From: Dialister sp. UBA734
Lineage (GTDB): Bacteria > Bacillota > Negativicutes > Veillonellales > Dialisteraceae
Direction: 5' to 3'
Assembly: GCA_002297935.1 (NCBI GenBank)
Contig: DBLC01000025.1
Coordinates: 5,676 to 17,009 of the forward strand
Length of the DNA: 11,334 bases
Shown here in pieces: positions 5,871 to 11,334 of the stretch. The translations under genes were made by a program, and so were the position numbers. Every line of letters starts with the position of its first letter. The stretch's first letter is position 1. The notes beneath the pieces are model-generated. The model was not told where the DNA came from. It saw only the letters and a program-made list of their open reading frames with translations, and searched no databases.

Positions 5871-6320
5871 ATGAAAAATTTTGAAGAAATGCTCATTCAG
5901 AAACATTTGAAACGAACCAAAGCACGGGTCATGATTATGAAGGTGCTGCAAAAGAGTCTTCCTTTGACCGCCGGAGAAGTCTATGAGACGGTGAAGAAGA
6001 AAGATACCCAGCTCAGTTTGTCTACGGTGTATCGCAATTGTGAAACCTTGGCAGAAAATGGCCTTTTGGTACGCTCCACCAGCATGACCGATGGTCTCAC
6101 CCGCTATGAATACACCCACGACACGCCGACCCACCACGCAGTCTGCCTGTGCTGTCATCGCATTTTCCCAGTGGACATCGGACTGGAACCGGATTACGAG
6201 AAAAAGCTGGAAACCCAATACGGCTTCGCCGCCACCATGCCCCGTTTGGAAATCTATGGGTTCTGTAAGGACTGTCGGAAGAAAGGGAAGGATAAAGAGT
6301 ATTTGGAGAACAAGGCGTGA
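5871..6320 (+). CDS. Fur-family metal- or peroxide-responsive repressor (149 aa)
   Basis: The start at 5871 follows AAGGAGA (Shine-Dalgarno). The frame extends to 5817 but lacks a better site. The N-terminal winged helix contains the recognition helix LSLSTVYRNCETLAENGLL (48-66). The dimerisation domain has two CxxC pairs for structural zinc, Cys92/Cys95 (CLCC) and Cys132/Cys135 (GFCKDC). The end, PRLEIYGFCKDCRKK, is very PerR-like. However, the regulatory site is not that of PerR: the position of PerR His37 is Pro31, the Asp85 position is Glu80, and the His-rich stretch is shortened to THH (87-89). Fur or Zur-type sensing, or a divergent site, is therefore as likely. It has its own promoter and is transcribed towards the Sel1 gene. 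The stop codon abuts a heptamer repeat. The sensed metal is not determined. Confidence 0.9.
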   Translation: MKNFEEMLIQKHLKRTKARVMIMKVLQKSLPLTAGEVYETVKKKDTQLSLSTVYRNCETLAENGLLVRSTSMTDGLTRYEYTHDTPTHHAVCLCCHRIFPVDIGLEPDYEKKLETQYGFAATMPRLEIYGFCKDCRKKGKDKEYLENKA

Positions 6321-6371
6321 CTCGTGACTAGGGACTGGTAGCTAGGGATGAGTAGCTAGGCCCTAGGGATT
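6318..6371. repeat. Heptamer repeat with TAGCTAGGCCCTAGGGATT end
   Basis: GTGACT, GGGACTGG and TAGCTAGG units start at the stop codon of the Fur-family gene. The segment 6351-6371 is identical to 5415-5435. It is a solitary copy of the end of the 5402-5762 segment, and may supply that gene's stop codon. Confidence 0.6.
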
Positions 6372-6394
6372 GGGGAATAGCGGTACTAGCCATA

Positions 6395-6641
6395 ACCGTC
6401 ATTTCGACCGATGGGATTTGTGCTTGATAACTGTAACGTGTAGTCCAGTTCTATGTTGAACAAAAGTGGAGAAATCTCAAACCTCCAGCGGAATCTCATC
6501 CAGCTGAATAGAACCGCAATGGGATAGCTCAGCTGGATGTTTTTCCGCTACTGCTTTGAGATTTCTCCACTTCTGTCTAACATAGTACTGGACTACACAT
6601 TATAGGCATCAAGCACAAATCCCATCGGTCGAAATGACGGT
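6395..6641. repeat. 247-bp large inverted repeat (MITE-like)
   Basis: Arms of about 115 bases. The outermost 34 bases are identical in inverted orientation (ACCGTCATTTCGACCGATGG at 6395-6414, its complement ending at 6641). Further matching blocks are GTGTAGTCCAGT, GTGGAGAAATCTCAAA and ATCCAGCTGA, separated by diverged bases. Words like GTCATTTCGA and GAGAAATCTCA also occur in dispersed palindromes of many bacteria. A partial copy starts at 11266. No coding frame. It lies between convergent genes. Confidence 0.8.
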
Positions 6642-6647
6642 GCACAA

Positions 6648-6719
6648 AAATACCGCTACCATCTAGGCTATATAGGGTTATGAAAATAACCTTTTATAAC
6701 CTTAATAGTAGCGGTATTT
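6648..6719. repeat. Imperfect palindrome with ATACCGCT ends, second copy
   Basis: AAATACCGCTAC (6648-6659) pairs with GTAGCGGTATTT (6708-6719). Inner arms carry GGGTTAT and ATAACCTTTTATAACC words. It is the same family as 2963-3055 and could be a bidirectional terminator for the convergent Fur-family and Sel1 genes. Further AACCTTTTA words follow at about 6755 and 6813, along with a small AAGTCGT/ACGACTT pair (6767-6790). Confidence 0.6.
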
Positions 6720-6843
6720 CTATTTTGTTACGCTATCAATTTCAGCAGGATAATAACCTTTTAGATAAGTCGTTCCCTGCCAGACGACTTCAACGAAATC
6801 GTCGACAACAACAACCTTTTAACAAGCCATATGCATGACAGTT

Positions 6844-6864
6844 GCCGCAAGCGGCTTCGCCGCT
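6844..6864. repeat. Short GC-rich hairpin directly after the Sel1 gene
   Basis: AGCGGC (6850-6855)/GCCGCT (6859-6864) forms a perfect stem with a 3-nt loop. It overlaps the alternative pair GCCGC (6844-6848)/GCGGC (6851-6855). It begins one base past the Sel1 stop codon. There is no T run on the minus strand, so an intrinsic terminator is doubtful. Confidence 0.4.
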
Positions 6865-7923
6865 TCACACTTCATAGTCATAATCTTCTTTCAGTGTGAG
6901 GATGGCGCCGCGGTCGCCTTGCATGGCCGCTTTGATGAGCCAGGACATGGCGGCTTTTTCGTCTTTCTGGCAGCCTTCACCATTGGCCAGGGCATAGCCA
7001 TAGTGGGCCATACCGAAGGGATCATTGGCCTCGGCAGCTTTTTTGTACAAAGTCACTGCCTTTTCAATGTCTTCTTCCACGCCGAGGCCTGCTTCGTAGC
7101 ACAGACCCAGGGCCGCATACGCAGCGGGAATCCCATTTCCTGCTGCTTTTTTATAGCACTGGAAGGCTTTCTCCTGGTGGTCTTTCTGGCTGCCTGCATG
7201 GCTGAAGGTTTGGCCCAGTTTGAAGAATACTTCTTTATCCCCCAGAACTTCCGCTTCTTCTGCCATTTGGATAGCTTTATTTCCATCCACTTTCCCGGCC
7301 TTGCCGTCTACGTATTCCCGGCAAGCCACGGACAGGAAGACCCGCAGGGTGGCGTCGCCATCGGGATCGCCTAAGTCTCTTCCTTTGCGAATCCACATTT
7401 CAGCGGCAGTCAAATCCTTGGCTGTATTGGCCCCTTGGGCATAGAACAAACCGATCATCAGCATAGAAGCGGTATCTCCCCGTTCCGCTGCCAGAAGGTA
7501 GTACTGGAAGGCTTTGTCTCGATTGACTTTGCCTAGACGGCCTTCGTCATAGGCTTGTCCTAAAAGAGCAGCGGCTTCTGTATTCCCTAAGTCGGAAGCA
7601 TGCTCCAAGGCCCTTCTGGCTTTCCGGGGATTGGGCTTTCCCCCGTTGATGCCGCGAAGGTACAGTTTCCCTAAGTATAAGCTGGCGTTTTCGATATCGT
7701 ATTCCACGCCAATTTTGTAGCAGTTTTCTGCTTTCTCCTCATCTTTTGGAACCCCATCGCCGATTTCCATACGGTGACCGATGACGCAGATTTCATAGGC
7801 CGCTTCGTGAGCGCCCATATTGGCCGCTTTGCGGAAATACGTAACCGCATCATCCAGATTTCCGACATGGAGGCAATCTTGTCCCATGGAGTAGTAATAT
7901 TCCATCATACGATCAGATGACAT
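6865..7923 (-). CDS. Sel1-like repeat (tetratricopeptide-type) protein (352 aa)
   Basis: Built almost entirely of Sel1-like repeats, helix pairs of about 36 residues with the pattern A-x2-LG-x2-Y-x2-G-x(6-9)-D-x2-KA-x2-(W/Y)-x2-KAA-x2-G. Clear units start near residues 12, 41, 79, 117, 152, 194, 233, 268 and 304, for example LGLCYEAGLGVEEDIEKAV (272-290). These proteins form curved solenoids that bind other proteins. There is no signal peptide or membrane helix here, so it is probably cytosolic, unlike many secreted Sel1 proteins. No enzyme domain is fused, and the partner is unknown. The ATG at 7923 has AGGAG nine bases upstream. Repeat element 5 begins only about 25 bases above the start codon, so the promoter must lie in or beyond it. 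Confidence 0.9.
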   Translation of the reverse strand: MSSDRMMEYYYSMGQDCLHVGNLDDAVTYFRKAANMGAHEAAYEICVIGHRMEIGDGVPKDEEKAENCYKIGVEYDIENASLYLGKLYLRGINGGKPNPRKARRALEHASDLGNTEAAALLGQAYDEGRLGKVNRDKAFQYYLLAAERGDTASMLMIGLFYAQGANTAKDLTAAEMWIRKGRDLGDPDGDATLRVFLSVACREYVDGKAGKVDGNKAIQMAEEAEVLGDKEVFFKLGQTFSHAGSQKDHQEKAFQCYKKAAGNGIPAAYAALGLCYEAGLGVEEDIEKAVTLYKKAAEANDPFGMAHYGYALANGEGCQKDEKAAMSWLIKAAMQGDRGAILTLKEDYDYEV

Positions 7924-7947
7924 AATTTTCTGCTCCTTGTAAAAACA

Positions 7948-8180
7948 GTGCGTAATGCGAAGTGCGTAGTGCGGAGTGGTGGAAGGGGCGCATAAAAATC
8001 AGGAAGCGCCCCAATCCCCCTTTTTTATAAAAAGCTCCGCCAATACAAACTTCTATCATCTCACACTATCTATATGCTGCAACTCAGAATATAGATTTTT
8101 GAAATAAAAAGGGGGTATGGGGCCCTATATGAATTGCGGGCCCCTTCCTCCATTACGCACTGCGCACTACGCACTGCGCA
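7948..8180. repeat. Twin-hairpin repeat element, copy 5
   Basis: Left tail of GTGCGTA/ATGCGAA units at 7948-7983. Hairpin at 7985-8012 (GGGGCGC/GCGCCCC, 14-nt loop). The centre is flanked by inverted CCCCCTTTTT/AAAAAGGGGG boxes. Hairpin at 8119-8144 (GGGGCCC/GGGCCCC, 12-nt loop), right tail 8145-8180. It has the same orientation as copies 1 and 3. It occupies most of the gap between the beta-subunit gene and the Sel1 gene. No good promoter was seen in its centre. Confidence 0.85.
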
Positions 8181-8209
8181 TTATTTCAGAAGAAATGCAT
8201 TTTCACCGA

Positions 8210-9076
8210 TTATCTAAACTCTTTGCACAGATCTTCAAAAAGTTCCTGCGATGGTTTTTCTACGTGGTCCGTGAGGCAGATGTCTTTGGACGGTACGATG
8301 TCTCCGAAAGGAAGGACGCCGGTTTCTTCATAAATCACGCCGGTGACCAGGCTGTCGGTTTCTGCCAGAAGGTGGAAGGCCTGGGCCTTGCTGGACGGGT
8401 CGTATGTTTCACGAACGTCGGAAATCTTCTTCAGGTGTTCATTGTACCACTGGACTGTATTGAAATGGTTGAAGGTCACGCACGGGGTGAAAATATTCAC
8501 ATAAGAGAAACCTTTGTGATCCACTGCCTTTTCAATGATGTCTACCAGGTTCTTGCCATCGATGGCGTACGCCTGGGCAACGAAAGTAGCACCGGCAGCG
8601 ATAGCCATGGACGGTGCATCAAGGGGAGTCATGGGGTTGCCATCTGGGGTGGTCTTGGTGACGAAGCCCTTGGAGGAAGCCGGAGATGTCTGGCCTTTGG
8701 TAAGCCCATAAACCTGGTTGTCGAATACCAGGTAGGTGATATCCATATTTCTTTTCATGGCATGCATAGCATGACCGAGGCCGATGGCATAGGAGTCACC
8801 GTCACCGGAGCATACGATCATATGGGTATCTTTGTTGGCACATTTGATGCCCTGAGCAAACGGAAGAGCTCTGCCGTGGGTGGTATGAGCGCCGTAGCAG
8901 TACTGGTAACCGCCGATACGGGAAGAGCAACCGATGCCGGAAATCAAAGTGATGCTTTCATTGGGCCAACCTTTTTTTGCACAAACCGCACTGATTGCGT
9001 TCTGAATGCCGTAGTCGCCGCACCCGGGGCACCAGTTCGGTACAATAGTATTTTTATAGTCGCGTGGTGATGCCAT
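8210..9076 (-). CDS. korB: 2-oxoacid:ferredoxin oxidoreductase, beta subunit (288 aa)
   Basis: Thiamine-diphosphate subunit of a two-gene 2-oxoacid:ferredoxin oxidoreductase, which decarboxylates a 2-oxoacid to acyl-CoA and reduces ferredoxin in the cytosol. Cys16 and Cys19 (NWCPGCGDYG), Cys50 (SGIGCSSR) and Cys199 (FTPCVTF) are the expected ligands of the single [4Fe-4S] cluster. GDGDSYAIGLGH (91-102) with DNQVYGLTKGQTSPAS (119-134) is the Mg-ThDP site. Length is typical for KorB/OforB. It starts one base after the alpha stop codon, and its AAGGAGG lies inside the last codons of that gene, indicating coupled translation. The symbol is by family; the substrate (2-oxoglutarate, pyruvate or branched 2-oxoacids) cannot be settled from motifs. 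No separate delta (ferredoxin) subunit is adjacent. Confidence 0.95.
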   Translation of the reverse strand: MASPRDYKNTIVPNWCPGCGDYGIQNAISAVCAKKGWPNESITLISGIGCSSRIGGYQYCYGAHTTHGRALPFAQGIKCANKDTHMIVCSGDGDSYAIGLGHAMHAMKRNMDITYLVFDNQVYGLTKGQTSPASSKGFVTKTTPDGNPMTPLDAPSMAIAAGATFVAQAYAIDGKNLVDIIEKAVDHKGFSYVNIFTPCVTFNHFNTVQWYNEHLKKISDVRETYDPSSKAQAFHLLAETDSLVTGVIYEETGVLPFGDIVPSKDICLTDHVEKPSQELFEDLCKEFR

Positions 9077-9077
9077 C

Positions 9078-10826
9078 TTAGAAGACCTCCTTGGCTTTGT
9101 TCACGATAGTAGAAGCAGTGAATGGGGTGCCGTCATACTGCAGGCAGGACAGCAGTTTGTCGTGGCAGCTGAAATGAATGGCAAAGAGTTCACGCAGCTG
9201 GGCAGTCAAATCTTCTTCTACGATGAGCACTTTCTTCGCCCCTTCGATATATGGACGGAGGGATTCTGTCGGGAATGGAGAGAGCAGACGAAGCTGCAGG
9301 TGGTTGACCTTCTTGCCTTCTGCTTCCAGAGTTTCCACGGCTTCATCGATGGCGCCGCCGGTGGAAGTAACACCGACAAGGAGCAAATCGCAATCGGTGT
9401 CTTCATGGGTCACATAGAACGGCTGGATGGCTTTTTCTACGCCAGCGAATTTTCTATGACGCTTTTCCATTTCCATCACACGGTCGCCTACGCCTTCCGC
9501 CGGTTTGCCGAATACGTTGTGTTCCAGACCGGTGGAGAGGAACATACCATTCTTCACACCAGGAATGGTTCTTGGGGAAATACCGTCTTCGGTATCTTCG
9601 AAACGATGGAAATATTCTTTCTTCTTGGTGTCCAATTCCGGAAGACCGTCGGTGAGGAGCTTGCCTCTCTGGATGCCTACGCGATTCATATCGAAAGCCG
9701 GTACAGACTGTTTGCACATGCCGAACTGCAGGTCAGACAGTACGATAACCGGGGTCTGGAAGGTTTCTGCCAGGTTGAACGCTTCCTGGACGATATAGTA
9801 GCAATCTTCAATGGAAGCAGCAGCCAGAACGATCTTTTCCGCATCGCCATGACCAGAACCGATGGCATAACGGATATCACTCTGTTCCACCTTGGTTGCC
9901 ATACCGGTGGATGGGCCGGCACGCATCACATCGATGATGACCACTGGAATTTCAGCGGTGCAAGCCATAGAAATAGATTCTGCCATCAGAGACAGCCCTG
10001 GGCCGGAGGTAGCGGTGAACGCACGAACCCCTGCATAGCCAGCGCCCATAGCCATCATGCAAGAAGACAGTTCATCTTCGGTCTGTACCACGGTGCCGTT
10101 GATTTTGTGAATCACTTTGATCATGTATTCCATGATTTCTGTAGCCGGGGTGATCGGGTAAGAAGCCATGAAACGGGAACCAGCGGAAATAGCACCCAGC
10201 GCAGCGGCTTCGTTGCCCAAGAGATACAACTGATTCTTCTTCGGCGGAGTTGCCAATTTGCCCAGTTCTACGCCCTGCATGGAAGCGATGGCTGTATCAT
10301 AGCCTTCCTTGAAGATGGCCTTGTTCTTGGAAATAATTTCTTCGCCCTTCTTAGCGAAACGGTCAGCGATGAAACCATAGAACGGTTCTTCCGGGAAACC
10401 CAGCACGCCAGCACTCATACCGAGAGCAGCGATGTTCTTCATCTGCATGCTGCCATATTTCTTTGCCAATTCCGTAATCGGCAGAGCCAGGAACATGCGG
10501 CCTGTATGGGTATCAAACTTCGGATGGAAAGCATCGTCAGCGATGATGACGCCTCCTTCTAAGACTTCCTTCCCATGGATATCAATGGTTTCCTGATCCA
10601 GAGCCACCAAGCAATCGACATGTTCGCCGATGGTAGAAATTTCCTTCGTTGCAATACGAAGAGCAATGGTGGTATGGCCGCCTTTGATACGAGAAGCGAA
10701 CAGACGCTGACTGAAAAGGGAATACCCTTCCTGTGCCAGTACCTTGCCCAAGATTTCGCCGCAGGATTCCACGCCCTGTCCCTGCTGGCCGCCCATCTTC
10801 CAGATAAAATCACGTTTCGTTTCCAA
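9078..10826 (-). CDS. korA: 2-oxoacid:ferredoxin oxidoreductase, fused gamma-alpha subunit (582 aa)
   Basis: The gamma domain comes first: WKMGGQQGQGVESCGEILGKVL near residue 8, with SQRLFASRIKGGH, to about 175. The alpha domain follows, with LLGNEAAALGAISAG (about 202-216), YPITPATEIMEYM (223-235), TSGPGLSLMAE (273-283) and RAGPSTGMATKVEQSD (302-317). A transketolase-C-like domain closes the chain with LLLVGVTSTGGAIDEAVE and KKVLIVEEDLTAQL. This gamma-alpha order is standard for two-subunit OFORs. The start is taken as TTG at 10826 because AAAGGAGG (10842-10835) sits eight bases upstream and homologues begin just before the GGQQGQGV motif. The ATG at 10910 would add 28 unlike residues and has no Shine-Dalgarno. 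It forms an operon with the beta subunit. With ferredoxin as acceptor, the pair fits a strict anaerobe's energy metabolism. Confidence 0.95.
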   Translation of the reverse strand: METKRDFIWKMGGQQGQGVESCGEILGKVLAQEGYSLFSQRLFASRIKGGHTTIALRIATKEISTIGEHVDCLVALDQETIDIHGKEVLEGGVIIADDAFHPKFDTHTGRMFLALPITELAKKYGSMQMKNIAALGMSAGVLGFPEEPFYGFIADRFAKKGEEIISKNKAIFKEGYDTAIASMQGVELGKLATPPKKNQLYLLGNEAAALGAISAGSRFMASYPITPATEIMEYMIKVIHKINGTVVQTEDELSSCMMAMGAGYAGVRAFTATSGPGLSLMAESISMACTAEIPVVIIDVMRAGPSTGMATKVEQSDIRYAIGSGHGDAEKIVLAAASIEDCYYIVQEAFNLAETFQTPVIVLSDLQFGMCKQSVPAFDMNRVGIQRGKLLTDGLPELDTKKKEYFHRFEDTEDGISPRTIPGVKNGMFLSTGLEHNVFGKPAEGVGDRVMEMEKRHRKFAGVEKAIQPFYVTHEDTDCDLLLVGVTSTGGAIDEAVETLEAEGKKVNHLQLRLLSPFPTESLRPYIEGAKKVLIVEEDLTAQLRELFAIHFSCHDKLLSCLQYDGTPFTASTIVNKAKEVF

Positions 10827-10834
10827 TCTGTCTT

Positions 10835-10842
10835 CCTCCTTT
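10835..10842 (-). promoter_or_regulatory. Ribosome-binding site that sets the TTG start of the alpha subunit
   Basis: AAAGGAGG, the best match to the anti-Shine-Dalgarno in this region, lies eight bases before TTG at 10826. No ATG or GTG is at a suitable distance in that frame. Confidence 0.8.
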
Positions 10843-10910
10843 ATGTGGACACTTTGGAAATAAAGGTATATAATTTGTGAATCGCTAATAACACACTCAC
10901 ACAACATCAT

Positions 10911-10916
10911 ATTATA
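10911..10916 (-). promoter_or_regulatory. Possible -10 of the oxidoreductase operon
   Basis: TATAAT on the minus strand, 85 bases before the TTG start, in an AT-rich stretch. The matching -35 region (AAGATA or TAAGAT) is poor, so the assignment is tentative. Confidence 0.35.
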
Positions 10917-10980
10917 TCATATTTCTTCAATAGTATCTTATAATAATTGATGGGGTTCTGGGGGTGTATTTTTCCCTTAT

Positions 10981-11237
10981 GAGTCTTATTCTACTCGTCC
11001 ACTATGCAAGGGTTCTGGGTTCCCGTTTCCGCTGGTGTCCTCTTTCTCAAATACCGCTCTCATAAGGTTCTGTTGGAGCGCTTTCCTTTTGCGTCTTGCT
11101 CTACTCGCCCGCTATGCAAAGGTTCTGGGTTCCCGTTTCCGCATGTGTCATTTTTCTCGAATACCGCTCTCATAGGGTTCTGTTGGAACGCTTTCCTTTT
11201 GCGTCTTGCTCTACTCGCCCGCTATGCAAAGGTTCTG
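10981..11237. repeat. 110-bp tandem repeat, about 2.3 copies
   Basis: Units 10981-11090 and 11091-11200 are identical at 97 of 110 positions. A third partial unit, 11201-11237, matches the second exactly for 37 bases and then diverges. A weaker fragment may precede it at 10954-10980. Each full unit contains ATACCGCTCTCAT. Short frames run through it, but the period is not a multiple of three, so the repeated peptide changes frame; I do not regard it as coding. Confidence 0.85.
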
Positions 11238-11265
11238 AAGGTTCGTCGAAAGTGCCACTCACCAT

Positions 11266-11334
11266 AACCGTCATTTCGACCGATGGGATTTGTGCGAAAT
11301 GACTTCTTCGAGTAGTCCGGTACTATGTTAGACA
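11266..11334. repeat. Partial copy of the 6395-6641 repeat family (cut by window end)
   Basis: Begins with the same ACCGTCATTTCGACCGATGG end and continues for about 29 bases. It then skips to GTAGTCCGGTACTATGTTAG, which matches the inner part of the 6395-6641 arm. The inserted CGAAATGAC pairs with GTCATTTCG to make a compact hairpin at 11270-11303. The remainder is outside the window. Confidence 0.7.

Noticed and set aside
5871..6320. Naming the Fur-family gene perR
   Set aside because: The tail fits, but the regulatory metal ligands of PerR are not conserved.
8117..9070. Plus-strand open frame of 317 codons opposite the beta subunit
   Set aside because: Begins in repeat element 5 and then runs antisense to a gene with all catalytic motifs.
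9162..10562. Long open frame (466 codons) on the plus strand opposite the oxidoreductase alpha gene
   Set aside because: Antisense shadow of a well-supported gene: no recognisable domain, no ribosome site, His/Phe-rich composition typical of complementary-strand translation.
11004..11302. Small cysteine/phenylalanine-rich plus-strand proteins in the 110-bp tandem repeat
   Set aside because: The period shifts the frame, so the peptides do not repeat coherently; no ribosome site was seen.

Overview
The window looks like a chromosomal stretch from an anaerobic, diderm Firmicute of the Negativicutes type, with Acidaminococcaceae-like gut bacteria the best guess. The basis is a ferredoxin-linked 2-oxoacid oxidoreductase, typical Firmicute Shine-Dalgarno sites (AAAGGAGG), PerR/Zur-like C-terminal motifs in a Fur-family regulator, a small exported protein, and intergenic regions crowded with palindromic repeats. 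The taxon is inferred, not proved. No phage, transposase, CRISPR, rRNA or tRNA gene was seen.

Layout, left to right. 1-163: a truncated twin-hairpin repeat element. 164-643 (-): small exported protein of unknown function. 711-928: second element. 913-1551 (-): C39-like (papain-fold) cysteine peptidase-like protein. 1563-1740: third element, which holds the best promoter for that gene. 1740-2441 (-): tcdA-like tRNA t6A dehydratase, overlapped by one base with a VOC/glyoxalase gene at 2441-2812 (-). 2813-3139: intergenic, with a long palindrome and AAGGTTAT repeats. 3140-4627 (-): NAD(P)-dependent aldehyde dehydrogenase. 4628-5870: 1.2 kb with no recognised gene, made of several repeat families plus an orphan minus-strand promoter. 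5871-6320 (+): Fur-family metalloregulator with its own promoter. 6321-6864: repeat-filled gap between convergent genes, with a 247-bp inverted repeat and a second ATACCGCT palindrome. 6865-7923 (-): Sel1-repeat protein. 7948-8180: fifth twin-hairpin element. 8210-9076 and 9078-10826 (-): beta and fused gamma-alpha subunits of a 2-oxoacid:ferredoxin oxidoreductase. 10827-11334: promoter region, a 110-bp tandem repeat, and a partial copy of the 6395-6641 repeat.

Function. The genes are mostly housekeeping: ferredoxin-dependent 2-oxoacid oxidation with CoA, aldehyde oxidation, methylglyoxal-type detoxification next to tRNA modification, and metal or redox regulation. Only two pairs look like operons: the oxidoreductase subunits (1-nt gap, ribosome-binding site inside the upstream gene) and the VOC/tcdA pair (TAATG overlap).

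The most unusual content is between the genes. Five copies of an element each carry two short hairpins facing in opposite directions. One has a 12-nt loop and the other a 13-14-nt loop, so each element has a readable orientation. Their stems differ by compensatory changes, and the two stems in one element are never the same. The flanks are degenerate 7-bp tandem repeats that run up to, or into, the stop codons of neighbouring genes.
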